A stretch of DNA of 6,329 nt, from NCBI GenBank assembly GCA_902766475.1, contig CACXDQ010000265.1, positions 1 to 6,329 on the forward strand, written 5' to 3'. This DNA is from an uncultured Eubacteriales bacterium. Lineage in GTDB: Bacteria > Bacillota > Clostridia > Christensenellales > Borkfalkiaceae. Under the pieces are notes generated by a model, which worked only from the letters and a program-made list of their open reading frames with translations, was not told where the DNA came from and searched no databases. Positions 1 through 6,318 of the stretch are shown here, piece after piece (the stretch's first letter is position 1; each line of letters starts with the position of its first letter). The position numbers were made by a program, and so were the translations under genes.

Positions 1-267
1 AAATCCGGCGCTTCCGACGTCGCAATTATAGATTATACGATGGCTTACAGCCTTATCGGAAAGGGCGATTACGAGGATCTTATGATAGTTGATACCGACG
101 AGGTTTCTTTCGAGAGGGAAATATTCGCCGTCGGGCTTCGCAAGGGCAGCGATTTAAAAGCCGAGCTCGATACGTTTTTGAAGGGCAAATTCGCCGACGG
201 AAGCCTTACCGCTCTCGCCCAAAAATACGAGGGCGTAGCCTTGAACGAAGAGGCTTTGAAAGGCTGA
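1..267 (+). CDS. Amino acid ABC transporter substrate-binding protein, C-terminal part (5' truncated)
   Basis: The reading frame is open from the first base of the window to a TGA at 265-267, giving the last 88 residues of a longer protein. An internal ATG at 40 is not the start, because the frame and family-like sequence continue upstream of it (SDVAIIDYTMAYSLIG spans it). The pattern of a 'DVAIID..MA' strand, a hydrophobic strand with a charged turn (DLMIVDTDEVSFE), 'FAVGLRKGSDLKAELDTFL' and then a short helix ending near 'GSLTALAQKY' is typical of the last lobe of family 3 solute-binding proteins. These capture polar amino acids outside the membrane and deliver them to the permease. The signal peptide or lipobox would lie upstream of the window. 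The assignment is strengthened by the permease starting 7 bases after the stop and the ATPase after that. The ligand cannot be inferred, because most of the binding-site residues are missing. Confidence 0.85.
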   Translation, partial: KSGASDVAIIDYTMAYSLIGKGDYEDLMIVDTDEVSFEREIFAVGLRKGSDLKAELDTFLKGKFADGSLTALAQKYEGVALNEEALKG

Positions 268-274
268 TAGAATT

Positions 275-967
275 ATGGATTTTGCAACAATTACCGCCGA
301 GCTTTTGAGCGGTTTCGGCACGTCGCTTATTCTCTTTACGGGAACGCTGTTGCTGTCGTTGCCGCTCGGGCTGTTGTTCTGTTTCGGCTCAATGTCGAAA
401 ATAGTTCCGGTAAAATGGTTTTTCAAATTTATAATATGGGTGCTGAGGGGCACTCCGTTGATGCTCCAGATAGTGGCGGTTTTCTACGTTCCGGGGCTTT
501 TGACGAACGGTGCGTTCCGTTGGCCCGACTTAAATACCGGCTGGCAGTGGTTCGACGCAAATATGGACAAGCGGTTTTGGGCGGTCTTATTTGCTTTTAC
601 CATAAATTACGCCGCATATTTTTCTGAAATTTACAGGGGCGGAATACAGTCCGTTCCGAGAGGTCAGTACGAGGCGGGTTACGTCCTCGGAATGAACAAG
701 ACGCAGGTATTTTTCAAGGTTATTTGGCTTCAAGTGGTAAAGAGAATAGTTCCGCCGATGTCGAACGAGATAATAACGCTCGTAAAAGATACGTCGCTCG
801 CAAAGGTGATAGGCGTTACCGAGCTTATGTTCGCCGCCGACGCCGCAAGGGCGAAAGGGCTTATCTGGCCCATTTTCTATGCCGGGGCGTTCTACCTCGT
901 TTTCGTCGGCGTACTTACTTTCGTCCTCGGCAGATTGGAGAAAAAACTCTCCTATTTCAAGGTGTGA
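275..967 (+). CDS. Polar amino acid ABC transporter permease (HisM/GlnP type)
   Basis: This is a 230-residue integral membrane protein forming the translocation channel of a polar amino acid importer. Hydrophobic segments lie at about residues 15-38, 50-73, 100-118, 150-175 and 196-217. The motif RGTPLMLQ (58-65) is characteristic of the His/Glu/Gln/Arg/opine permease family. The cytoplasmic coupling loop is visible as 'SEIYRGGIQSVPRGQYEAGYVLG' at 117-139, with the EAA...G signature (EAGYVLGM) that contacts the ATPase. 'KDTSLAKVIGVTELM' (171-185) is another family-typical stretch. The loop between the second and third hydrophobic segments (about 74-100, rich in Trp, Asn and Asp) looks some ten residues longer than in E. 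coli GlnP, and total length is slightly above the usual 215-225. Start ATG 275 is preceded only by a weak AAGG (259-262), so translation may be coupled to the upstream gene, which ends 7 bases earlier. The ATPase follows after 1 base. Confidence 0.93.
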   Translation: MDFATITAELLSGFGTSLILFTGTLLLSLPLGLLFCFGSMSKIVPVKWFFKFIIWVLRGTPLMLQIVAVFYVPGLLTNGAFRWPDLNTGWQWFDANMDKRFWAVLFAFTINYAAYFSEIYRGGIQSVPRGQYEAGYVLGMNKTQVFFKVIWLQVVKRIVPPMSNEIITLVKDTSLAKVIGVTELMFAADAARAKGLIWPIFYAGAFYLVFVGVLTFVLGRLEKKLSYFKV

Positions 968-968
968 T

Positions 969-1736
969 ATGGCGTATCTCGAAATTGAAAACATAGTTAA
1001 AAGCTTTGGCGAAACGGAAGTTTTAAAAGGCGTCGGCTTTACGATGGAAAAGGGCGAAGTCGTGTCGATACTCGGAAGTTCGGGGAGCGGCAAAACTACT
1101 TTTTTGCGCTGTCTTTGCGGCTTGGAAAGGGCTGACGGCGGCTCAGTCGTCGCCGATGGAGAGAGGGTTTTTCCGCTTGAAAAGGGCGAAACTCATTCCC
1201 TCAAAATAGGGCTTGTATTTCAAGATTTCAGGCTATTTCCGCAGTATAACGTGCTTGAAAACGTAACGCTTGCAATGAATTTGTTATCCAAGCAAGAAAT
1301 AAAGAAAAGCGGCGACAAAAAGCGTAAGTTTACCGAAGAAAAGGACAAAAACGAGGCGAGGGCGAAAGACCTTCTGAAAAAGGTCGGGCTGATCGACAAG
1401 ATAAAAAATTACCCGTGCGAGCTTTCCGGCGGACAGCAGCAGAGGGTGGCGATAGCGAGGGCGCTCGCCCTTTCTCCCGATATTCTCTGTTTCGACGAGC
1501 CGACCTCGGCGCTCGATCCGGCGCTCACCAACGAGGTGCTTAAAGTCATTTCGGACCTCAGAAACGAACGAATGACCATGATAATAGTTACCCATGAGAT
1601 GGAATTTGCGAAAAACGTTTCCGACAAGATCGTTTTCATGGCGGACGGAGTGGTCGAGGAAACGGGTACGCCCGACGAGATATTCAACCGCCCGAAAAAA
1701 GACAAGACGAGAGAGTTTTTAAGCTCCTCGCTTTAA
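969..1736 (+). CDS. Polar amino acid ABC transporter ATP-binding protein (GlnQ/HisP type)
   Basis: This is a 255-residue cytoplasmic ATPase that powers the importer as a dimer bound to the permease. Visible motifs are Walker A GSSGSGKT (36-43), Q-loop VFQDF with Q85, signature LSGGQQQ (152-158), Walker B ILCFDEP (172-178, catalytic E177), D-loop SALD (180-183) and switch histidine H209 in VTHE. The full set indicates an active enzyme. The frame is open back to 879, but that extension overlaps the permease out of frame and encodes nothing family-like. ATG 969 gives the normal N-terminus (MAYLEIENIVKSFG), sits 1 base after the permease stop and has AAGGTG 4 bases upstream. Between LENV (97-100) and the LLKKVGL helix there is a Lys/Glu-rich stretch (about 108-128) roughly 14 residues longer than in E. 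coli GlnQ, which explains the length of 255 against the usual 240-245. The gene is the last of its operon; a terminator follows. Confidence 0.95.
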   Translation: MAYLEIENIVKSFGETEVLKGVGFTMEKGEVVSILGSSGSGKTTFLRCLCGLERADGGSVVADGERVFPLEKGETHSLKIGLVFQDFRLFPQYNVLENVTLAMNLLSKQEIKKSGDKKRKFTEEKDKNEARAKDLLKKVGLIDKIKNYPCELSGGQQQRVAIARALALSPDILCFDEPTSALDPALTNEVLKVISDLRNERMTMIIVTHEMEFAKNVSDKIVFMADGVVEETGTPDEIFNRPKKDKTREFLSSSL

Positions 1737-1781
1737 AGTGCGCTTACTACGGCTTAGGCTTATTCTCCTTTATAAATCGTT

Positions 1782-1816
1782 AAATCTTCCGATACGCTCG
1801 GAAGATTTTTCATTTT
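1782..1816 (+). terminator. Rho-independent terminator of the ABC transporter operon
   Basis: A perfect 11-bp inverted repeat (AAATCTTCCGA at 1782-1792 and TCGGAAGATTT at 1798-1808) encloses a 5-base loop. T-rich sequence follows directly (TTTTT at 1806-1810, then CATTTT). It lies 45 bases after the ATPase stop and well before the hydrogenase promoter, so it should insulate the two operons. The first T residues are shared between stem and tail. The mirrored A-run on the left side could give weak termination in the opposite direction, but no opposing gene is present. Confidence 0.88.
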
Positions 1817-1835
1817 CACGAATATTAATTCATCG

Positions 1836-1854
1836 TGTTAGCCATAATTAACAA
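1836..1854. promoter_or_regulatory. Possible redox-repressor (Rex-like) operator, weak
   Basis: TGTTA (1836-1840) and TAACA (1849-1853) form an inverted repeat separated by 8 bases. The right half reads TTAACAA (1848-1854), identical to one half of the Rex consensus TTGTTAA-N4-TTAACAA. The left half is displaced by two bases, so the spacing is not that of a classical Rex site. It lies about 70 bases upstream of the -35 box of the hydrogenase promoter, further than most repressor operators. Rex is an NADH/NAD+ sensor known to control fermentation and hydrogenase genes in several Bacillota, so the context is suggestive. The AT-rich composition makes a chance match quite possible. Confidence 0.2.
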
Positions 1855-1924
1855 AAATATCGGACAAAAATTGAAAATTTACGAAAAATATATAGTGAAA
1901 ATGTAATAAAAAGGGCTAAAAAAA

Positions 1925-1953
1925 TTGACAACTTGCTTTTAATATAGTATAAT
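1925..1953 (+). promoter_or_regulatory. Consensus housekeeping promoter of hydCBA
   Basis: TTGACA (1925-1930) and TATAAT (1948-1953) are both exact matches to the vegetative sigma factor consensus and lie exactly 17 bases apart. Transcription should start near 1960, giving a leader of about 50 bases before hydC. A-rich sequence just upstream (AATAAAAA at 1906-1912 and seven A at 1918-1924) could act as an UP element for the RNA polymerase alpha subunits. This implies strong expression of the hydrogenase, limited mainly by any repressor. A direct repeat ATGTAC at 1952-1957 and 1969-1974 overlaps the start region, with no known meaning. Confidence 0.92.
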
Positions 1954-1998
1954 GTACAATGAAATAAGATGTACTCATTTTGAGACACTATATTACAC

Positions 1999-2005
1999 AA
2001 GGAGG
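1999..2005 (+). promoter_or_regulatory. Strong ribosome binding site of hydC
   Basis: AAGGAGG, fully complementary to the 16S rRNA tail, lies 5 bases before ATG 2011 and fixes that codon as the start of hydC. It is the strongest ribosome binding site in the window and fits the consensus promoter 50-75 bases upstream. Confidence 0.93.
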
Positions 2006-2010
2006 GCAAC

Positions 2011-2499
2011 ATGGCTCATTTAAGCAAGGCAGCCGTCGCTAAGATCAACGAAATTTGCGACAGGTATGTCGGCGAAACCACACCGCTCATGATGATTTTG
2101 AGCGACATTCAGAAGGAATACGGCTATATACCTCTCGAGGTGCAGGAACTCGTTTCCGAAAGAACGGGCATTTCCGTTGCTGAGATCTACGGCGTAGTTA
2201 CTTTCTACTCATTCTTCTCTTTAAAGCCGAAGGGCAAATACGTTATCGGCTGTTGTCTCGGAACGGCTTGCTACGTCAAGGGCGCACAGCAGGTCATCGA
2301 CAAATTCTCCGAGCTTCTCGGCATTAAACCCGGCGAAACTTCGGACGACGGGCTCTTCACGCTCGACGCACTCCGCTGTATAGGCGCTTGCGGTATCGCT
2401 CCCGCCGTTACGATAAACGGCACCGTTTACCCCAAACTCACGGTGGACAGCGTTCCCAAGATCGTAGAGCAGTATAAGGCGATGGGAGGTAACGCATAA
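2011..2499 (+). CDS. hydC: NADH-linked [FeFe] hydrogenase subunit HydC (NuoE-like, thioredoxin-fold [2Fe-2S])
   Basis: This 162-residue soluble protein is homologous to the NuoE/24-kDa subunit of complex I and is the small electron-transfer subunit of the HydABC hydrogenase. The N-terminal helical part (about 1-72) contains 'LMMILSDIQKEYGYIP' and 'ISVAEIYGVVTFYSFF', both typical of NuoE. The thioredoxin-like domain follows with the [2Fe-2S] ligands C82 and C87 (CLGTAC) and C123 and C127 (CIGAC). C81 next to C82 is an additional cysteine. Length matches the family (about 155-165). The cluster sits close to the FMN of HydB. In HydABC and complex I this cluster is off or beside the main wire and has been discussed for tuning flavin chemistry. 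The gene is first in the operon. Its TAA (2497-2499) shares its last base with the ATG of hydB, so translation of the two is probably coupled. Confidence 0.95.
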   Translation: MAHLSKAAVAKINEICDRYVGETTPLMMILSDIQKEYGYIPLEVQELVSERTGISVAEIYGVVTFYSFFSLKPKGKYVIGCCLGTACYVKGAQQVIDKFSELLGIKPGETSDDGLFTLDALRCIGACGIAPAVTINGTVYPKLTVDSVPKIVEQYKAMGGNA

Positions 2500-4382
2500 T
2501 GGCATTAGATTTTGAACAATTCGACAAGGCGTCCGAAAACTGTTCGGCTTGCCTTTCCGCCAAATTCGACGGAAGCGACGGCAAGCGCCACATCGTTCTC
2601 TGCGGCGGTACCGGCTGTCTTTCCTCTCATTCCAAGGAAATTCAGGCTAAGTTCCGTGAATTGGTAGAGGCTAAGGGGCTTTCGGATAAGGTTACCGTAA
2701 ACCAGGTAGGCTGTTTCGGATTCTGCTCGCAAGGTCCTTTCGTAAAGATTTTCCCCGAGGACACTCTTTATAGAATGGTCAGCATTAACGACGTCGAGGA
2801 GATAATCGAAAAGGATATTATCGGCGGCGAAGTGGTAGAAAGGCTCTTATACGTCGATCCCACCACGAAGGAAAAAGTTTCCAAACAAGACGATATTACG
2901 TTCTATAAAAAGCAAGTCCGTATCGCACTTCACGGCTGCGGAAGCATAGATCCCGAAAACATCGACGAGGCTCTCGGCGCAGGCGCTTTCAAAGGTCTTG
3001 AAAACGCTCTTAAAATGGACAGAGCCGACGTCATCAAAGCCGTTCTCGATTCCGGGCTCAGAGGAAGAGGCGGCGGCGGATTCCTCACCGGCAGAAAGTG
3101 GCAGTTCGCATACGCTCAGCCCGAAGGCGAAAAATACGTCGTCTGTAACGGCGACGAGGGCGACCCGGGCGCTTTCATGGACAGATCCATTTTAGAGGGC
3201 AACCCCTTGGGCGTCATCGAGGGTATGATGATAGCCGGCTACGCCATCGGCGCACAGAACGGTTATTTCTACGTCCGTGCCGAATACCCCATTGCGGTAA
3301 ACAGACTCCGCCTCGCTATCAAACAGGCTGAAGAGAGGGGCTATCTCGGCGACAATATCATGGGTACCGATTTCTCGTTCAGAGTTCATATAAGGCTCGG
3401 CGCAGGCGCATTCGTCTGCGGCGAAGAAACGGCGCTTTTGAATTCTATAGAAGGTCAAAGAGGTATGCCTCGTCCCCGTCCTCCGTTCCCGGCGGTCAAG
3501 GGCTTGTGGCAGAAACCCACTATCATCAATAACGTCGAAACGCTCGCTACCGTTCCCTTCATTTTGAGAGAAGGAGTTGAAGCGTTCACCAAATACGGAA
3601 CCGAAAAGTCAAAGGGCACGAAGGTTTTCGCACTCGGCGGAAAGATAAACAACGTCGGCCTCGTCGAAGTCCCAATGGGCACCACGCTCAGAGAGCTTGT
3701 CTACGACATCGGCGGCGGAATACCTAACGGTAAGAAGTTCAAAGCTATTCAGACGGGCGGTCCTTCCGGCGGCTGCTTGACGACTGACGACCTCGACGCC
3801 GCTATCGACTATGATAACCTCATAGCGAAAGGCTCGATGATGGGCTCGGGCGGCGCTATCGTAATGGACGAAGATAACTGTATGGTCGACGTAGCTAAGT
3901 TCTATATGGAATTTATATGCGACGAATCGTGCGGTAAATGTTCTCCCTGCCGTATCGGCACCAAGAGAATGTTGGAGCTTTTGACGAAGATCACCGACGG
4001 TAAGGCTACTATGGACGACCTTGCCGAACTCGAATCTCTTGCGGAAAGCGTCAAGACCAATTCGCTCTGCGGCTTAGGGCAGACTGCGCCCAACCCCATT
4101 CTCTCCACGCTCGCTCACTTCCGTGACGAATACATAGCCCACATAGTAGATAAGAAGTGCCCCGCACACGTCTGCAAAAACCTTATGCAGTACGTCATCA
4201 ACAAAGACACTTGTATCGGTTGCGGCCTCTGCGAAAGACAGTGCCCCGTCAACGCTATTCACAAGACCGAATACGTTGCCGAAGGACACAAGCTTCCGGC
4301 GAGAGAAATCGATCAGACCAAGTGTATCAAGTGCGGAATGTGTATCGCTTCTTGTAAGTTCAAGGCTATCTCGAAACAGTAA
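2499..4382 (+). CDS. hydB: NADH-linked [FeFe] hydrogenase flavoprotein subunit HydB (NuoF-like)
   Basis: This 627-residue cytoplasmic diaphorase subunit exchanges electrons with NAD(H) through FMN. Domain order: a thioredoxin-like [2Fe-2S] domain (about 30-120; C35, C40, C72, C76); the NuoF core with the NADH/FMN-binding glycine loop GRGGGGFLTGRKW (189-201) and VVCNGDEGDPGAFMDR (214-229); an SLBB-type region (about 375-440); the N3-type [4Fe-4S] site C478, C481, C484 with C524; and a C-terminal 2[4Fe-4S] ferredoxin (C572, C575, C578, C582 and C609, C612, C615, C619). A CPAHVC pair (C554, C559, with H557) precedes the ferredoxin. T. maritima HydB has a similar CPxxxC there, possibly a metal site. 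Architecture and length match HydB/HndC rather than plain NuoF, which lacks both end domains. C15 and C18 form an extra CxxC near the N-terminus, and C474 is also extra. GGGAGG (2484-2489) lies 9 bases before ATG 2499, which overlaps the hydC stop. hydA starts 20 bases downstream. Confidence 0.96.
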   Translation: MALDFEQFDKASENCSACLSAKFDGSDGKRHIVLCGGTGCLSSHSKEIQAKFRELVEAKGLSDKVTVNQVGCFGFCSQGPFVKIFPEDTLYRMVSINDVEEIIEKDIIGGEVVERLLYVDPTTKEKVSKQDDITFYKKQVRIALHGCGSIDPENIDEALGAGAFKGLENALKMDRADVIKAVLDSGLRGRGGGGFLTGRKWQFAYAQPEGEKYVVCNGDEGDPGAFMDRSILEGNPLGVIEGMMIAGYAIGAQNGYFYVRAEYPIAVNRLRLAIKQAEERGYLGDNIMGTDFSFRVHIRLGAGAFVCGEETALLNSIEGQRGMPRPRPPFPAVKGLWQKPTIINNVETLATVPFILREGVEAFTKYGTEKSKGTKVFALGGKINNVGLVEVPMGTTLRELVYDIGGGIPNGKKFKAIQTGGPSGGCLTTDDLDAAIDYDNLIAKGSMMGSGGAIVMDEDNCMVDVAKFYMEFICDESCGKCSPCRIGTKRMLELLTKITDGKATMDDLAELESLAESVKTNSLCGLGQTAPNPILSTLAHFRDEYIAHIVDKKCPAHVCKNLMQYVINKDTCIGCGLCERQCPVNAIHKTEYVAEGHKLPAREIDQTKCIKCGMCIASCKFKAISKQ

Positions 4383-4402
4383 GGGGAGGTATCAGGATAA
4401 TT

Positions 4403-6169
4403 ATGGCAAAAGTAAATATAAAGATAGAAGGCGTACCTTACGAGGTAGACGCCGGAATGACTATTTTGGAAGCGGCAAAGGCGTGCGGATATGAGATCCC
4501 CTCGCTCTGCGCTTTCAACCACGGCGAATGTTCAAAAGGCTCGTGCCGTGTATGCCTTGTCGAGGCTACCGGCGCAAGAGGGCTTGTCGCTTCGTGCGTA
4601 TATCCCGTTGCGGAAGGTATGGAGATAACCATTTCCTCGCCCAAGGCTACCGCCGCAAGGAGAACTTCGGTCGAACTTCTCCTTTCCAACCACAACGTAA
4701 ACTGTCAGCAGTGCGAGAAGAACGATTATTGCGAACTTCTCCACGTCGCTAAGCTCGTCGGAGCGAGAGAGGGAATGTTTAAAGGCGCTAAAACGCCGGC
4801 TACCGTCGATAATCTCACCCCGTCGATAAAGAGAGATACTTCTAAATGTATTCTTTGCGGAAGATGTATCGAGAGATGTAAAAACGCACACGGTCTTTCC
4901 GTTCTCGGTTTCGAGAGAAGAGGTTTCAATACTATCGTCGCTCCCGCCGAAAACAGATCGTTCGCAAATTCGCCGTGTATCTTATGCGGTCAGTGCGTAA
5001 GCGTTTGCCCGACGGGCGCTCTTATGGAAGTTTCCGAAATAGATAAGGTCGACGCCGCTATGAAAGCGGGCAAATACGTCGTCGTACAGACCGCACCCGC
5101 AGTGAGGGCGGCGCTCGGCGAGGCGTTCGGCTACCCCATCGGCACGGCTGTTACCGGCAAGATGGTCGCCGCGCTTAGAAGGCTCGGTTTCAAGAAAGTT
5201 TTCGACACCAACTTCGGTGCGGACCTCACCATTATGGAAGAGGCTAACGAGCTTTTGGCGAGAATGCAGAACGGCGGCGTTCTCCCGATGATAACTTCGT
5301 GTTCTCCGGGCTGGGTAAACTACGCCGAACTCTACTACGGCGATCTTTTGGATCACCTCTCTTCCTGCAAATCTCCTCACGAGATGTTCGGCGCTATTTT
5401 GAAGAGCTACTATGCGGAGAAGAACGGCATCGATCCCAAAGATATGTTCGTCGTATCCGTGATGCCTTGTACCGCAAAGAAATACGAAAAGGAAAGAGAA
5501 CAGCTCAAAGTGAACGGTATCCCCGACGTAGACGCAGTTCTCACCACGAGAGAGCTTGCTAAGCTCATCAAGCGTTCGGGCATAATCTTCAACAAACTTC
5601 CCGATGAAGAATTCGATTACGATATAGTCGGCGATTATTCGGGCGCAGGCGTAATATTCGGCGCAACGGGCGGCGTTATGGAAGCCGCACTTCGTACCGC
5701 AGCTTACAAACTCAGCGGCGAAGAGCTTAAAAACGTCGAACTTCACGAAGTAAGAGGTCTTGAAGGCATAAAGGAAGCCACCTACAACTTAGCCGGCAAC
5801 GAAGTTAAAGTTGCCGTAGCCCACGGAATGAAGAACGCAAAAGTTCTCCTCGATCAGATAAGAGAGGGCAAGAGCGAGTATGCGTTCATCGAGATAATGG
5901 GTTGCCCCGGCGGTTGCGTTGCGGGCGGCGGTCAGCCGTACGTCAAACCCTGTTTCCTTCCCAATGAGGACGCAGACATTCTCGATACTTACAGAGAGAA
6001 GAGAGCCAACGCACTCTATCGTGAGGACGAGGGCAGACCGATAAGAGTTTCGCACCTCAACCCCCAGATAATCGACTTATACAAGAACTTCTTGGGCGAG
6101 CCGAACTCTCACAAAGCGCACGAGCTGCTTCATACCTCGTATGCTAAGAGAGAAAAGTTTAAAGACTGA
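4403..6169 (+). CDS. hydA: [FeFe] hydrogenase catalytic subunit HydA (group A, M3 architecture)
   Basis: This 588-residue subunit interconverts protons and H2 in the cytoplasm. Order: plant-type [2Fe-2S] (C36, C48, C51, C65); His-ligated [4Fe-4S] (H97, C101, C104, C110); two ferredoxin clusters (C149, C152, C155, C159 and C192, C195, C198, C202); then the H-cluster domain. The latter has L1 TSCSPGW (298-304), L2 MPCTAKKYE (354-362) and L3 EIMGCPGGCVAGGGQP (497-512, ligands C501, C505), followed by the small-subunit-like tail (about 525-580, ending AHELLHTSY). Proton-path residues of C. pasteurianum CpI are kept: E280, E283, S320 and C300 match CpI E279, E282, S319 and C299. Oddity: L1 has Ser301 (TCT, 5303-5305) where CpI has ligand C300. 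The extra C-terminal [2Fe-2S] domain of T. maritima HydA is absent. GGGGAGG (4383-4389) lies 13 bases and AGGA (4394-4397) 5 bases before ATG 4403. Active-site assembly needs HydE, HydF and HydG from elsewhere in the genome. Confidence 0.96.
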   Translation: MAKVNIKIEGVPYEVDAGMTILEAAKACGYEIPSLCAFNHGECSKGSCRVCLVEATGARGLVASCVYPVAEGMEITISSPKATAARRTSVELLLSNHNVNCQQCEKNDYCELLHVAKLVGAREGMFKGAKTPATVDNLTPSIKRDTSKCILCGRCIERCKNAHGLSVLGFERRGFNTIVAPAENRSFANSPCILCGQCVSVCPTGALMEVSEIDKVDAAMKAGKYVVVQTAPAVRAALGEAFGYPIGTAVTGKMVAALRRLGFKKVFDTNFGADLTIMEEANELLARMQNGGVLPMITSCSPGWVNYAELYYGDLLDHLSSCKSPHEMFGAILKSYYAEKNGIDPKDMFVVSVMPCTAKKYEKEREQLKVNGIPDVDAVLTTRELAKLIKRSGIIFNKLPDEEFDYDIVGDYSGAGVIFGATGGVMEAALRTAAYKLSGEELKNVELHEVRGLEGIKEATYNLAGNEVKVAVAHGMKNAKVLLDQIREGKSEYAFIEIMGCPGGCVAGGGQPYVKPCFLPNEDADILDTYREKRANALYREDEGRPIRVSHLNPQIIDLYKNFLGEPNSHKAHELLHTSYAKREKFKD

Positions 6170-6185
6170 TAAAAGTTAATTATGA

Positions 6186-6218
6186 GAGGGCGGCGTGCTT
6201 ATAAAGCACGCCGCCCTC
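6186..6218. terminator. Strong GC-rich hairpin after hydA, probable transcript end
   Basis: A perfect 15-bp inverted repeat (6186-6200 and 6204-6218, core GGGCGGCGTGC) with a 3-base ATA loop lies 16 bases after the hydA stop. Such a stem should be very stable in RNA and would mark or protect the 3' end of the hydCBA transcript. It is not a canonical intrinsic terminator. The bases after it on this strand are AAAAATCAT, and the opposite strand gives only a scattered T-rich stretch (ATAATTAACTTTT). It may therefore act as an RNase-blocking hairpin, a factor-assisted terminator or a copy of a dispersed intergenic palindrome. Confidence 0.5.
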
Positions 6219-6240
6219 AAAAATCATAGCGTCATTGACT

Positions 6241-6318
6241 TTCGGCGTAGCCGAATGAAAACAAAGTTGAACTCGCCCAAGCCGTGTCTTTTGCGCCCTT
6301 TTAGGCGAGTTCTCACGG
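6241..6318. repeat. Cluster of small inverted repeats at the window edge, function unknown
   Basis: TTCGGC-GTA-GCCGAA (6241-6255) is a perfect 6-bp hairpin. GAACTCGCC (6269-6277) pairs with GGCGAGTTC (6304-6312) across 26 bases. CCGTG (6282-6286) inside that loop can pair with CACGG (6314-6318), which would exclude the 9-bp stem, so the two structures are alternatives. Together with the hairpin at 6186-6218 this makes about 130 bases of non-coding DNA dense in dyad symmetry. It resembles a dispersed intergenic element or the start of a structured RNA, but I recognise no known family, and the window ends before its limit can be seen. Confidence 0.35.

Noticed and set aside
879..968. In-frame 5' extension of the ABC ATPase to an upstream ATG at 879
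   Set aside because: The extra 30 residues overlap the permease gene out of frame, are low-complexity Ser-rich and are absent from the family. ATG 969 has a ribosome binding site and gives the standard N-terminus.
1817..1837. Inverted repeat CACGA-N11-TCGTG in the intergenic region
   Set aside because: Only the 5-bp ends match, the centre is AT-rich with several mismatches, and it partly overlaps the other repeat at 1836. It is not distinguishable from chance.
1969..1983. Four-codon mini-ORF (ATG TAC TCA TTT TGA) in the hydC leader
   Set aside because: It has no ribosome binding site, no regulatory codon pattern such as repeated rare or biosynthetic codons, and no attenuator-like hairpins around it.
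5294..5314. TSCSPGW taken as evidence of an inactive or purely sensory hydrogenase
   Set aside because: The proton-path residues, the other H-cluster ligands, all relay clusters and the operon with NADH-linked partners are intact. Sensory types, as I recall them, lose the relay cysteine instead and carry sensor domains, which are absent here.
4982..5746. A 254-codon open frame on the minus strand opposite hydA
   Set aside because: It lies entirely within the well-supported hydA coding sequence, its translation resembles no family I know, and no ribosome binding site or operon context supports it. It is a by-product of hydA codon use.
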